64,000 nt of DNA from Sunxiuqinia rutila (GTDB lineage Bacteria; Bacteroidota; Bacteroidia; Bacteroidales; Prolixibacteraceae), in contig NZ_JBNGOT010000006.1 in the NCBI RefSeq assembly GCF_050589705.1, forward strand, positions 289,496-353,495. The letters run 5' to 3'. Of this stretch, positions 27,437 through 36,718 are shown piece after piece. A program made the translations under genes and the position numbers. Position 1 is the first letter of the stretch. Every line of letters starts with the position of its first letter. Under the pieces are notes generated by a model. The model saw only the letters and a list, made by a program, of their open reading frames with translations. It ran no database searches and was not told the origin of the DNA.

Positions 27437-29206
27437 ATGAATTACCTAAGCTTTTTCCTGCTACTGTTTGCTTTCCTGCCAAGCCATGGAGTATTTGCCC
27501 AACAAGATTGTGAGAAACTGGTGTGGTCGGATGAATTTAGCACGGACGGAGCTCCTTCCGAAGAAAGATGGGGCTACGACATTGGTGGTGGTGGCTGGGG
27601 AAACAATGAGTTGCAAACCTATACCAATACACGCACCAACTCCTGGGTTGAAAACGGAAACCTGTACATTAAGGCGGTTAAGAAGGATAACAGCTGGACA
27701 TCAGCGCGTTTAATTACCAAAGGAAAAGCGGATTGGCGATATGGGCGGATTGAAGTGCGGGCCAAGTTGCCTTCGGGTAAAGGAACCTGGCCGGCTATCT
27801 GGATGCTGCCTACCGACTGGGAATATGGTGGCTGGCCGGCCAGCGGCGAGATTGATATCATGGAGCATGTGGGTTATGACCCGGGCGTGGTGCACGGCAC
27901 TATCCATACCGAGGCGTATAATCACGGCATTGGAACCCAGAAGGGCGGAAGCATTACTATTGAGGATGCCATGGCCAATTTTCATGTGTATGCCTTGGAG
28001 TGGACCGAGGAAACCATGCGCTGGTATGTGGATGACGAACTGTATTTTACTTTCAATAATGAAAACAGAACCTATAAAGAGTGGCCGTTTGACAAACGGT
28101 TCCACCTGTTGCTGAATATCGCCATTGGAGGAAACTGGGGAGGAGCAGAGGGCATTGACCCAAACCTGACGGAAGCAACCATGACGGTTGATTACGTTCG
28201 TGTGTATGCCAGTAAGCTGCCCAAGCCGGTGATTCAGGGATCTAAGCTGAACAGCTTGAATGAAGAGACTAGCTATGCTGTTAATGCCATTGAAGGAGCG
28301 CAATACAATTGGCTGCTGCCCGAAGGTGTAACTGTGCTAAGTGGAGTAGGTACCTCAGCCATTACCGTACAATGGAATGATGCTCCCGGCGACATTCAGG
28401 TGGAAGTGTCAACCGCTTGTGATGCGGTGGTGTCGGATGTTTTTCATGTTGATTACCTGATTCAACCGGATGCGGAGGGGTTTGATGTTGCTCCGGTGAA
28501 TGAGGATCAGGAGCTGCTGTGGCAGGCCCATGCCGGTACCGATAACAGCTTGGTTTTAACTGAATCGGATGGCGTATTACTGGTGGACTTCGATATCAAT
28601 AACCCTTCTCAAAATGCCTATTTTTCTTACGTCTTTAATGGCCTGATTGATCTGACTGCACATAATGAACTGGCCCTGGAACTGAAGGTTGATCCGGCCA
28701 ATCCGCCTTCCAATATGCGCTTCGATTTGGTAGATGTAAATGGGCACGTAGAGTTGGTGGATCTGTTTAAAATGGAATCGTTTGATCAGGACGACAGTTT
28801 TCATTTTCATTACCATCATTTTGCGTCCAAAACCGACGGCTCCTTTCTGCTGGATAAAATTGCAGAAATCCGGGTGTACGTCAACTACGGAATTTTTGGG
28901 AAGGCTGGTAGCGGTCAGCTTCAACTTCAAAATGTCCGGTTGCAGGAAGCAAAAAGCACAGCGGCAGAGGATTGGTTCAGTGCGCCCGAATTTTTGGTGT
29001 ACCCCAATCCGGCACAGCAGTTTGTCAATATTAACTCGAACGAGCCGTTGAATACCGTGCAAATTTATGGCATGAGCGGGCAGTTGCTGATGGTTAAGTC
29101 AGGTCTTCGGGCCAGGAATTATCGCCTCGATCTGAATGGCTTGCAAACCGGAATGTATTTGTTGAGAATCAACCAGCTGTCTTCGCAGCTGATCTCGGTT
29201 CGCTAA
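27437..29206 (+). CDS. GH16 endo-beta-glucanase with T9SS C-terminal sorting domain
   Basis: 589 residues from ATG 27437; GTG at 27431 is in frame but the ATG opens a cleaner signal peptide (MNYLSFFLLLFAFLP...FAQ). The GH16 domain (about 25-265) is similar to that of the preceding gene, with E138, D140 and E143 in GEIDIMEH. A PKD-like spacer (about 270-345) and a jelly-roll-like region (about 355-510) follow. The last 75 residues are a type A sorting domain (FLVYPNPAQQ, GMYLLRI). The enzyme is thus expected to be secreted by the type IX system and to act on polymeric glucan outside the cell, while its neighbour is lipid-anchored. Confidence 0.92.
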   Translation: MNYLSFFLLLFAFLPSHGVFAQQDCEKLVWSDEFSTDGAPSEERWGYDIGGGGWGNNELQTYTNTRTNSWVENGNLYIKAVKKDNSWTSARLITKGKADWRYGRIEVRAKLPSGKGTWPAIWMLPTDWEYGGWPASGEIDIMEHVGYDPGVVHGTIHTEAYNHGIGTQKGGSITIEDAMANFHVYALEWTEETMRWYVDDELYFTFNNENRTYKEWPFDKRFHLLLNIAIGGNWGGAEGIDPNLTEATMTVDYVRVYASKLPKPVIQGSKLNSLNEETSYAVNAIEGAQYNWLLPEGVTVLSGVGTSAITVQWNDAPGDIQVEVSTACDAVVSDVFHVDYLIQPDAEGFDVAPVNEDQELLWQAHAGTDNSLVLTESDGVLLVDFDINNPSQNAYFSYVFNGLIDLTAHNELALELKVDPANPPSNMRFDLVDVNGHVELVDLFKMESFDQDDSFHFHYHHFASKTDGSFLLDKIAEIRVYVNYGIFGKAGSGQLQLQNVRLQEAKSTAAEDWFSAPEFLVYPNPAQQFVNINSNEPLNTVQIYGMSGQLLMVKSGLRARNYRLDLNGLQTGMYLLRINQLSSQLISVR

Positions 29207-29252
29207 TCAGGAGAACGAAAGACCGGCTATTTTCTGTTCGGGAAACAATCCT

Positions 29253-29260
29253 TAATTTTG
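29253..29260 (+). promoter_or_regulatory. Candidate -7 box of the HAD phosphatase gene
   Basis: TAATTTTG fits TAnnTTTG and ends 5 nt before the ATG at 29266, which implies a very short or absent leader. Confidence 0.45.
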
Positions 29261-29265
29261 CCGGC

Positions 29266-29895
29266 ATGAAAAAGATTCCTCAAGAAGTAAATAATATCAT
29301 CTTTGATTTAGGTGGCGTGTTGCTGCATATCGATTCGCAGCGGTCCATCAAAGCCTTTGAGTCGCTGGGATTGACGAATGCCATTAACCATGGTGGTTGG
29401 GGCTATCAGCACGAGGTTTTTCTGCAAATGGAAAAAGGCTTGCTGTCGGATGAGCAGTTTCGGAATGGTATTCGGGAATTGTTGCTGGAGCCTGCCAGTG
29501 ATGAAGCGATCGATAAAGCCTGGTGCGCCATGATCATTGATTTTTCAGACGACCGGATTAACTTGCTGCATGAGCTGAGGAAGAGCTACAAACTTTACCT
29601 GTTTTCCAATACCAATAACATTCATCTGAATCATTTTCAGACCCTGTTTCAGCAGCGGTTTGGCTTTCCCATTTCAGAATTGTTCGAGAATGATTACTAC
29701 TCGCACGTGCTGAATCAGCGGAAGCCAAGTGTGGAATCTTTTCAGACGGTACTTAACCATGCCGGGCTAAATCCGCAGGAGACATTATTCATCGACGATT
29801 CGAAGGAAAATACCCTTGGGGCACAAAAAGCAGGCATGCATGCTGTTCACCTGACAATGGAACAAAACCTTCAGGCACTTTTTGGACGGAACTAG
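29266..29895 (+). CDS. HAD-superfamily phosphatase (subfamily IA-like)
   Basis: 209 residues. Motif I is FDLGGVLLHID (the second catalytic aspartate of DxD is replaced by G, as in YihX-like members, which keep DLGGV). Motif II is LFSNTNN, motif III is K in NQRKPSVESF, and motif IV is FIDDSKENTLGA. A helical cap domain lies at about 16-90. Relatives such as YihX hydrolyse glucose-1-phosphate, but many small phosphates are possible. It follows the glucan locus after 59 bp but has its own promoter-like box. The 3' end overlaps the convergent ispG by 4 bp. Confidence 0.85.
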   Translation: MKKIPQEVNNIIFDLGGVLLHIDSQRSIKAFESLGLTNAINHGGWGYQHEVFLQMEKGLLSDEQFRNGIRELLLEPASDEAIDKAWCAMIIDFSDDRINLLHELRKSYKLYLFSNTNNIHLNHFQTLFQQRFGFPISELFENDYYSHVLNQRKPSVESFQTVLNHAGLNPQETLFIDDSKENTLGAQKAGMHAVHLTMEQNLQALFGRN

Positions 29896-31754
29896 TTCTC
29901 TTCCGGATCGTTCCAGTCGCCACTGTCGCGAATGAGTGTTTCCAGTTCATAAACGGCATTTTCAAAGGGAATGTGTCGCTTCTTAAGGGTTTGTCCCTTG
30001 TAGAGGTTTACTTTGCCTGGTCCGGCTCCTACAAAGCCGTAATCCACATCGCCCATTTCGCCGGGCCCATTCACCACGCAACCCATTACGCCAATCTTCA
30101 GGTGGCTCAGGTGCTTGAAATGCGCCTTGATGTTCTTGGTTGTTTCATGCAGGTCGAAAAGCGTACGACCACAGCCGGGGCACGAGATAAACTCGGTTTT
30201 AGTTACCCGCATGCGGCTGGCCTGCAAAATGGAAAAACTCAGGTTTTTCAGGTCGGTAAAGGTGATGTTGTCGCCGTCATTGGTGATGCACAAACCATCG
30301 CCATAACCATCCAGCAATAAGCCACCCAAATCCACCGAAGCTTTAATTTGAAGGTCATCCAGGCTTTGTTCGTTGTAGCGGCGGTAGATGATTACCGGTA
30401 CTTTCCAGATGTGCGTTTCCAGATTCATAAAGAACGCGCGCAACTCGGCCAGCGGGTTTTTATTAAAACTTTCCAGAATAAGAACCGTTTTACGGGTTTG
30501 TTTCAGCTTGGTGATAATCTCCGGGTTCTCGGCCATGAAACGGTCAAACTCCGGCTTGTTGGTGCGGATAAACTTCATCTGTCCCCAGTGTGAGCCACCA
30601 AACAGGTACTCATCAATCGAAAGAATGGGGTATGCGTTTCCTTCCAGATCCAGCACTTCATCATTTTTCAGGAAGTACTCCGGTATTTGCTTGCCGCGCA
30701 GTGGAAGAATTTCAGCCATGCTGCGGTCGCGCAGGTCGGCAACGACCACCGGAACTTGCTTATCGCCCATGTTCATGACCGGACGTACCGAGCGACGTTC
30801 GTATTCAAATGGGTTGGTTTGCGCAAAAAGAGGCGCTTTTATAGGGGCGTGACCTTGATAGGAGGTCACATGATTGATAATTTTCTGAGCCACCGGAATT
30901 TCAGCTTCCGGCGATTCGGTGAGCGAAACCCGAATGGTATCGCCAATTCCGTCAACCAGCAAGGCGCCAATGCCAACGGCCGATTTGATGCGGGCATCTT
31001 CGCCTTCGCCTGCTTCAGTAACGCCCAGGTGAAGTGGAAATTTCATATCTTCCAGGCGCATTTTTTTATTCAGAAGCCGAACCGTGTACACCATCATCCG
31101 GGTGTTGCTCGACTTGATGGAGATGACTACGTTGTTGTAATCTACTTTTTTGCAGATGCGCAGAAATTCCATGACCGATTCGGAAATTCCGGCCGGGGTG
31201 TCTCCAAAACGGCTCATAATCCGGTCAGAAAGAGAGCCCTGGTTGGCTCCAATGCGCAAAGCCGTGTTGGTTTTTTTCAACATTTCAAGGAACGGAATAA
31301 ATTGCTCTTCAATTTTACTCAGCTCGGCTTTGTATTCCGCATCGGTGTATAAATGATGCTCAAAACGAGCACGTTTGTCGTAGAAATTTCCGGGGTTAAT
31401 CCGGATTTTTGAAATGTACTTGGCTGCCACTTCTGCCAGGCGCGGGTTAAAATGAATGTCCGCGATAAGCGGTGTTTCATAGCCCCGGGCTACCAGCTCC
31501 TTCTTAATGTTTTTGAGGTTTTCCGCATCATTGATCCCTTTGACGGTTACCCGCACATAGTCAGCACCAGCCTTGATAATCCGGATGATCTGTTCAACAG
31601 TTGCATCGGTATCCCGCGAGTCGGTGTCAGTCATCGATTGAATGCGAATCGGGAAATCACTTCCCATTGGCACTTTCCCAATCGTAACGGTAGACGTTGA
31701 TTGGCGCTGGTATTTTGTTAAATCTTTGATATAATTAAAATTCCGATCTTTCAT
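29892..31754 (-). CDS. ispG: 4-hydroxy-3-methylbut-2-enyl diphosphate synthase, long form
   Basis: I start at ATG 31754 (MKDRNFNYIKDL), ten codons inside the longest frame. 620 residues against about 370 for E. coli IspG, because Bacteroidota enzymes carry a large inserted central domain, as plant and chlamydial ones do. The N-terminal TIM barrel shows PIRIQSMTDTDSRD and RIGANQGSLSDR. The C-terminal [4Fe-4S] domain shows the cysteine ligands in ISCPGCGR and GCVVNGPGEMG with the glutamate ligand. It converts methylerythritol cyclodiphosphate to HMBPP in the MEP isoprenoid pathway. Confidence 0.96.
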   Translation of the reverse strand: MKDRNFNYIKDLTKYQRQSTSTVTIGKVPMGSDFPIRIQSMTDTDSRDTDATVEQIIRIIKAGADYVRVTVKGINDAENLKNIKKELVARGYETPLIADIHFNPRLAEVAAKYISKIRINPGNFYDKRARFEHHLYTDAEYKAELSKIEEQFIPFLEMLKKTNTALRIGANQGSLSDRIMSRFGDTPAGISESVMEFLRICKKVDYNNVVISIKSSNTRMMVYTVRLLNKKMRLEDMKFPLHLGVTEAGEGEDARIKSAVGIGALLVDGIGDTIRVSLTESPEAEIPVAQKIINHVTSYQGHAPIKAPLFAQTNPFEYERRSVRPVMNMGDKQVPVVVADLRDRSMAEILPLRGKQIPEYFLKNDEVLDLEGNAYPILSIDEYLFGGSHWGQMKFIRTNKPEFDRFMAENPEIITKLKQTRKTVLILESFNKNPLAELRAFFMNLETHIWKVPVIIYRRYNEQSLDDLQIKASVDLGGLLLDGYGDGLCITNDGDNITFTDLKNLSFSILQASRMRVTKTEFISCPGCGRTLFDLHETTKNIKAHFKHLSHLKIGVMGCVVNGPGEMGDVDYGFVGAGPGKVNLYKGQTLKKRHIPFENAVYELETLIRDSGDWNDPEEN

Positions 31755-31888
31755 CTTCAGCCATGCATTTTTTGAGCGCCACAAAGTTAATTTAAAGTTA
31801 AGAAATAAAAAATCCCCAAGCCGAAATTCCTGCGCTCAGTGAAAAGAATTCTGGAGGAGTGTTTTCTGACTGAAAATCACTAGTGTTA

Positions 31889-31914
31889 TTCGCGTTTGAA
31901 GAACGCCTTTTTTC
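31889..31914 (+). other. Small hairpin with T-run in the ispG-gldA divergent region
   Basis: GCGTT (31892-31896) pairs with AACGC (31902-31906), followed by C and six T. It looks like a weak terminator on the plus strand, although no plus-strand gene precedes it for 2 kb. Confidence 0.35.
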
Positions 31915-32030
31915 CCATTTGACGAACCGATTTTTAACGTCCGAAAGAAAGGCATTTTTTTGCAGTCAGGTATTAGGTTAAACTTAATTCTTCGTGACTT
32001 GCTCAACTTTCTGTTTTGCCCGAAATCACG

Positions 32031-32038
32031 TACTTTTG
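32031..32038 (+). promoter_or_regulatory. Candidate -7 box of gldA
   Basis: TACTTTTG, an exact TAnnTTTG match, ends 20 nt before the ATG at 32059. This supports the chosen start over the upstream in-frame ATG at 31960. Confidence 0.55.
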
Positions 32039-32058
32039 AGAAAACTAAGTTTGAAGTC

Positions 32059-32976
32059 ATGCCGGTAAAAGTTGACAAGATATGCAAAACTTATGGAGTT
32101 CAAAAAGCGCTGGACGAAGTAAGCTTTCAGTTTGAAGAAGGAGAGTTGGTTGGTTTTCTGGGGCCTAATGGTGCTGGAAAATCTACCTTGATGAAAATTA
32201 TGACCGGTTATTTGGCGGCCGATTCAGGAGAGGTGCTGCTGAATGGTGAGCAGATGACTCCAGAGAACTATGCCTTGCGACGGGAAATTGGCTATTTGCC
32301 CGAGCACAATCCGTTGTATACGGACTTATATGTCAAAGAATTTTTGGGGTTTGCTGCCGGTTTTTATCAGCTTCAAAATAAAAAGCAAAAGATTGCTGAA
32401 GTGATTGAAATGACCGGTTTGGGCCTGGAGCAGCACAAAAAAATACGGCAGCTGTCGAAAGGTTACCGCCAACGGGTGGGGCTGGCCCAAGCACTGATTC
32501 ACGATCCTTCGGTGTTGATTTTGGACGAGCCAACCACCGGACTTGATCCCAACCAGTTGGATGAAATACGAAGCCTGATTCGCACGATCAGTCGGGAGAA
32601 GACCGTGCTTTTTTCTTCTCACATCATGCAGGAAGTGGAAGCCATCTGCAACCGGGTGATCATCATCAACCGGGGAAATTTGGTGACCGATGGCTCGGTC
32701 GATCTGGTCAAGTCGGGTCAACTACTGAGTCGGCAGCAGGTGCTGGTCGAACTTTCCACCCCAGTGAATGAAGCAAGTTGGAAGCAGCTTCCGGGCGTAG
32801 ACAGCCTGCAAGTTATTTCCGAGAATGTTGCGTTGTTGACCGCTTTGGATGAGCGAGATTTGCGTCCGTCCATCTTTCACTTTGCCGTTGAGCACGGATT
32901 GGTTATTTTGACCATGAATGAAAAACAGGCTGGCCTGGAAGATGTTTTCCGGGAATTGACCCGCACAATCCGTTAA
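32059..32976 (+). CDS. gldA: GldA-like ABC transporter ATP-binding protein
   Basis: 305 residues from ATG 32059. Walker A (GPNGAGKS), the signature motif LSKGYRQRVGLAQAL, Walker B (LILDEPTTGLDP) and the H-loop (FSSHIM) are complete. The C-terminal 70 residues match the extra domain of GldA-type proteins. In gliding Bacteroidota GldA works with GldF and GldG; the latter genes are not nearby. The next gene begins 9 bp downstream, so it may be cotranscribed with the glycosyltransferase. GldA homologues also occur in non-gliding relatives, so motility is not implied. Confidence 0.88.
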   Translation: MPVKVDKICKTYGVQKALDEVSFQFEEGELVGFLGPNGAGKSTLMKIMTGYLAADSGEVLLNGEQMTPENYALRREIGYLPEHNPLYTDLYVKEFLGFAAGFYQLQNKKQKIAEVIEMTGLGLEQHKKIRQLSKGYRQRVGLAQALIHDPSVLILDEPTTGLDPNQLDEIRSLIRTISREKTVLFSSHIMQEVEAICNRVIIINRGNLVTDGSVDLVKSGQLLSRQQVLVELSTPVNEASWKQLPGVDSLQVISENVALLTALDERDLRPSIFHFAVEHGLVILTMNEKQAGLEDVFRELTRTIR

Positions 32977-32985
32977 TTTCTGCCT

Positions 32986-33987
32986 ATGAGTTTTTGTGCT
33001 GTTTCCGTTGTCCTACCTTTTTATCAGGCCGAAAATACCCTAAATCGTGCTGTTACCTCTATTTTGAATCAGACATTCACGGATTTTGAGTTGTTGCTGG
33101 TAGATAATAATTCGACCGACCGCGGTGGCGAAATTGGCCGCGAATTTGCTCAGACTGATGCACGTGTCCGAGTCATTCAGGAAAATCAGCAGGGGGTTGT
33201 GTTTGCCATGAACCGAGGCATGCAAGAGGCCCGGGGAGCATTTATTGCCCGAATGGATGCTGATGATCTGTCGCTGCCCGAACGCCTGGAAAAGCAATTT
33301 CAGTTTTTACAGCAGCATCCGCATATAGGCTTGGTGGGCTGCCAGGTAAAACATGTTTCCCCCTTGCCATCAAAGGGGCTGGAGCGATTTGTCAATTGGG
33401 TTAATTCCTTTCACACCTCTGAAGCCATTTTTCAGAACCGGCTGGTGGAGATTCCAATTATTCAGCCCACGGTGATGTTTCGGGCCGAACTGGTTGGAAA
33501 GCACGGAAACTACCGGGAGGGGGATTTTCCGGAAGATTATGAGTTGTTCCTACGATGGTTGGATGCCGGAGTCCGGTTTTACCAACTGCCCGAAATGCTG
33601 CACGAGTGGCATGATTCGGAAACCCGTTTAACCCGTACCGATGATCGTTACAGTGCTGAGGCGTTTTACAAAACCAAGGCGTACTATTTTGCCCGTTGGT
33701 TTGTGCGTACGCATCCGCAAAGGGAATTGTGGGTGTGGGGTGCCGGACGCAAAGCGCGGCAGCGGGCCCGGTTGCTGGAAGAGCAGGGCCTGACGATTTC
33801 GGGCTACTACGACTTGAAAGCCGGTAAAACCACAGAAAGAGCCTGTCGCTCGTATGTGGATATTCCAGCTCCGGGGCAGCAGTTTATCCTGTCGATGGTG
33901 GGTAATCGTGGAGCCCGCGAAAAAATAACCAACTTCCTGCTGGAGCGCAACTACCAGGCAGGTTCCGATTTTCTGCTGATGGCCTAG
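32986..33987 (+). CDS. Family 2 glycosyltransferase with C-terminal Rossmann-like extension
   Basis: 333 residues. The GT-A domain (about 1-225) has VSVVLPFYQAENTLNRAV, the nucleotide-sugar site DNNSTD and the metal-binding RMDADD. It is followed by about 100 residues with a dinucleotide-fold-like start (LWVWGAGRKARQRARLLEEQG) and the strand-helix pattern seen in some sugar-modifying proteins. No membrane segment, so it should act at the cytoplasmic face on a nucleotide sugar for glycan or lipid glycosylation. It is 9 bp downstream of gldA. Donor and acceptor are unknown. Confidence 0.88.
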   Translation: MSFCAVSVVLPFYQAENTLNRAVTSILNQTFTDFELLLVDNNSTDRGGEIGREFAQTDARVRVIQENQQGVVFAMNRGMQEARGAFIARMDADDLSLPERLEKQFQFLQQHPHIGLVGCQVKHVSPLPSKGLERFVNWVNSFHTSEAIFQNRLVEIPIIQPTVMFRAELVGKHGNYREGDFPEDYELFLRWLDAGVRFYQLPEMLHEWHDSETRLTRTDDRYSAEAFYKTKAYYFARWFVRTHPQRELWVWGAGRKARQRARLLEEQGLTISGYYDLKAGKTTERACRSYVDIPAPGQQFILSMVGNRGAREKITNFLLERNYQAGSDFLLMA

Positions 33988-34003
33988 CGGAGCTGCTTGA
34001 ACC

Positions 34004-34387
34004 TTATTGCTGGCGTGTGTAGCTCCATTGTCCTTGTCCCCTTTTTAAAATGAGTGAGTCGGCTGTAATTTTCTGAATTAACAGGGTGTCGGTGAAATCG
34101 AAGCTTACTCCGTTGCCAATGCTTTTTCCTGAGAGTATGAGCTGTGTGTCGGTATTGCTCCAGCTTTTGTATTGTAAGGTGCTCATGTTAATCGATGAAG
34201 CCTTGCCATCTTCCTTCAATTCAAATCCTTGTACTTTGGGTTCCTGTCCGGGAATGGATTGTGTCCACGATCCAATGAGCTGATCTTTGGGATTGCTGCA
34301 TGCTGAAAGTAAAAGTAGGACTGCTGCTGCCAGAATACCGAGTCCGGCACGGATTTTTGGGGAACTGTTTTCGATGTGTGTGTTCAT
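34004..34387 (-). CDS. Small lipocalin-like lipoprotein
   Basis: 127 residues. A lipoprotein signal with lipobox LLSACSN (C30) follows a somewhat long N-terminus; M1 is kept because no internal ATG precedes the hydrophobic core. The mature part begins QLIGSWTQSIPG, the GxW start typical of small Bacteroidota lipocalin-like domains, and ends in strands (SLILKRGQGQWSYTR). Such proteins are common, mostly uncharacterised outer-membrane or periplasmic lipoproteins. The gene converges on the glycosyltransferase gene with a 16-bp gap. Confidence 0.7.
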   Translation of the reverse strand: MNTHIENSSPKIRAGLGILAAAVLLLLSACSNPKDQLIGSWTQSIPGQEPKVQGFELKEDGKASSINMSTLQYKSWSNTDTQLILSGKSIGNGVSFDFTDTLLIQKITADSLILKRGQGQWSYTRQQ

Positions 34388-34502
34388 GGCTTTCTTATTT
34401 TTAGTTGACAGGCAAAGGTAATAGGCGGAATTAATTTTTCACCGATTGGAAAAGCGATGGTTGGAAGAAAAACTTGTTTATGCAACGTGCTGGCTTCAGC
34501 CC

Positions 34503-36539
34503 TTAGCCTGGCGTATTCTCGTTCTGGTGATTGAATACCGGCAAAGTAAAGGTGAACTTACTGCCTTTCCCGGGTTCGCTTTCAAGCCAGATTTGTCCCT
34601 TGTTCTTTGTAATAAACTCTTTGCTAAGGATAAGCCCCAAGCCGGTTCCCTGTTCGCTTTGGGTGCCGTGTTGGGAGATCATTTGGGTGATGTCGAAGAG
34701 TTTGTCGCGGGTTTGTTTATTCATGCCGATACCGTTGTCTGACACTGAAATTTCAATGTAGTTTGCTTTTTTCACGGTTTCGATCACCACCTCACCTCCC
34801 GGGTTGGTGTATTTGATGGCGTTGGAAACCAGGTTCCGAAGAACACTGGAAACGGATTTTTCGTCGCCATAAGCCAAGGTGTCTTTCTGAATTTTACGGA
34901 CCAGGCTGATTTCTTTCTGGGCAGCGTTGCTTTCAAGTAGCTGACTTACACTCATTCCAATTTCATGCACATCAATCTTTTCAAACTGGTATTGCATGGT
35001 TTCCGTTTGAACTTGTGCCCATTGCAGTAAACTTTCCAACAAGGCATACAGGTTGGAAGAAGAATCTTTGAGGGCTACCAGGAACTTCTTGATGGTACCG
35101 GGGGGTAGGTCGTCAAAATTATTGACTAGCAGATCGGTGGTTCCCAAAAATCCATTGAAAGGGCTTTTCAGGTCGTGTGCAATGATAGTGAAAAACTTGT
35201 CTTTATCGGCATTTACTTTTCGCAATTCGGCTTCCGACTTTTCAAGACGCACACTCAGCTTTTTCAAGGATATGCGACTTCGGGCTACAACAACTAAAAT
35301 CAGCAAGACCAGCACACCACCGGTAATGAGAATGTGACTGACCATTTTTTGTTGCCGGATGGTTACCCGCTGAAGCTCATTGTTTGTCCTTAAAATCTGG
35401 TTTTCCTTTTCCTGTTGTTCGGTGAAATATTTGACCTGAAGGTCATTAAACTTCGTAAGTTCTTCTGCACTAAAAAGACTGTCTTTCAGGGCTGATGCTT
35501 GTTTGTAATACTTCAGGGCATTAGTCGTCTGTCCTTCTTTTTCGGCCATTTCAGCTAAAACAAAAAGGTTGTCGCGAATCAATCCGGCGTAGTTTTTTTC
35601 TTGCGAAAGCTTCAGGCTTTTTTGCGTATAGTACCGGGCCGAATCCAGCTGGTTAAGGTGCAAAAAATTGTGTCCCAGGTGATGTTCAGCAATGGCAATC
35701 CGGTTGAGGTTGTTCATTTGAATGCCGTATTTCACGGCTTGCCGATAGTGATACTGAGCCGAATCCAGCTGATTCATTTTGCTGTATACATTCGCAATAT
35801 TGACCGATACAAACGAATAGGAAGGATTGTCGTCCTCCTTTTCCGTAAGAATATCCAGCGCCTGAGTGTAATTTTCCAGCGCTTTGTCCAGCTCATTCAT
35901 TTTTTCGTAGCAATTGCCAATGTTGGCATACGAATAAGCCACCGAACTCATGCTTTTTATTTGTTTGGCTTGTTCCAGTGCTTGGTAATGAAGTTCGTAA
36001 GCTTTGTCGTACAAGCCCCATTCCTGGTAAACCAGGCCCATGTTGTTCATCACTTTGGAGACGCCATTCGTGTCATTGATGGCTTCGCGGATGGTAAGTG
36101 CTTTCTGGTAATGCCTGAGTGCATCGATGCTGTTGCCCATGCCCCAATTGACGACGGCGATGTTGTTAAGTACCTTCCCCAGCCACAGGCTGTCATTCAG
36201 CTCGGTAAAGAGGGCATGGGATTGGTTGAAATAATTAATGGCTTCCTGAAAGTTGCCCAGTTGCCAGTTGAAAACCCCAATTTTATCCAGTATGAATGCG
36301 CGTTGGAAAGAGTCTTTCTCAAACTCCAGGGCTGAGGTGTAGAAGTATACGGATTTGTTTTTTTCCAACGAAGACTGCGCCAACTTCTTTAAAAGTTCTG
36401 CTTTGGCCGAATCTCCCTGTGTATCTGCTAACAAGTCATTCAAGTTTTCCTGATGGGAGCTATGCGCTAACCCAGTGTAAATAGTTAGGAAAAAAACAGC
36501 AAAAAAAAGCAGGCGCGTATTAATTGGTATAAGCATCAA
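34503..36539 (-). CDS. Periplasmic-TPR sensor histidine kinase
   Basis: 678 residues. Signal peptide/first hydrophobic stretch, then six or more tetratricopeptide repeats (about 60-365; e.g. KVLNNIAVVNWGMGNSIDALRHYQKAL), a coiled stretch, one membrane helix (about 400-420, VSHILITGGVLVLLILVVVA), HisKA with H455 in FFTIIAHDLKSPF, and a HATPase_c domain (N-box NLVSNAIKYTNPGG, DNGIGM, GTGLGLILSKEF). There is no receiver domain and no adjacent response regulator gene, so it is an orphan kinase. TPR-kinases of this type are widespread in Bacteroidota; ligands are mostly unknown. Confidence 0.92.
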   Translation of the reverse strand: MMLIPINTRLLFFAVFFLTIYTGLAHSSHQENLNDLLADTQGDSAKAELLKKLAQSSLEKNKSVYFYTSALEFEKDSFQRAFILDKIGVFNWQLGNFQEAINYFNQSHALFTELNDSLWLGKVLNNIAVVNWGMGNSIDALRHYQKALTIREAINDTNGVSKVMNNMGLVYQEWGLYDKAYELHYQALEQAKQIKSMSSVAYSYANIGNCYEKMNELDKALENYTQALDILTEKEDDNPSYSFVSVNIANVYSKMNQLDSAQYHYRQAVKYGIQMNNLNRIAIAEHHLGHNFLHLNQLDSARYYTQKSLKLSQEKNYAGLIRDNLFVLAEMAEKEGQTTNALKYYKQASALKDSLFSAEELTKFNDLQVKYFTEQQEKENQILRTNNELQRVTIRQQKMVSHILITGGVLVLLILVVVARSRISLKKLSVRLEKSEAELRKVNADKDKFFTIIAHDLKSPFNGFLGTTDLLVNNFDDLPPGTIKKFLVALKDSSSNLYALLESLLQWAQVQTETMQYQFEKIDVHEIGMSVSQLLESNAAQKEISLVRKIQKDTLAYGDEKSVSSVLRNLVSNAIKYTNPGGEVVIETVKKANYIEISVSDNGIGMNKQTRDKLFDITQMISQHGTQSEQGTGLGLILSKEFITKNKGQIWLESEPGKGSKFTFTLPVFNHQNENTPG

Positions 36540-36718
36540 TGTATATTCTCAAAACAGTGTAAATCATAATCTTTGATCAGGCTAATATAACTATTTATCG
36601 GCTAAAATAGTTCTCGGTTAAGATTGATTTAAATCAAAATAAAAAAGACGTGATTCTTCCCTGTAAATGTCTGTCACTTCATCAATCTGAGGGCATTTTT
36701 GAGCCTGGAGAATGGCTC

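Noticed and set aside
35601..36335. 244-codon frame antisense to the TPR kinase
   Set aside because: Shadow caused by the repetitive TPR codons; no start signal or domain.
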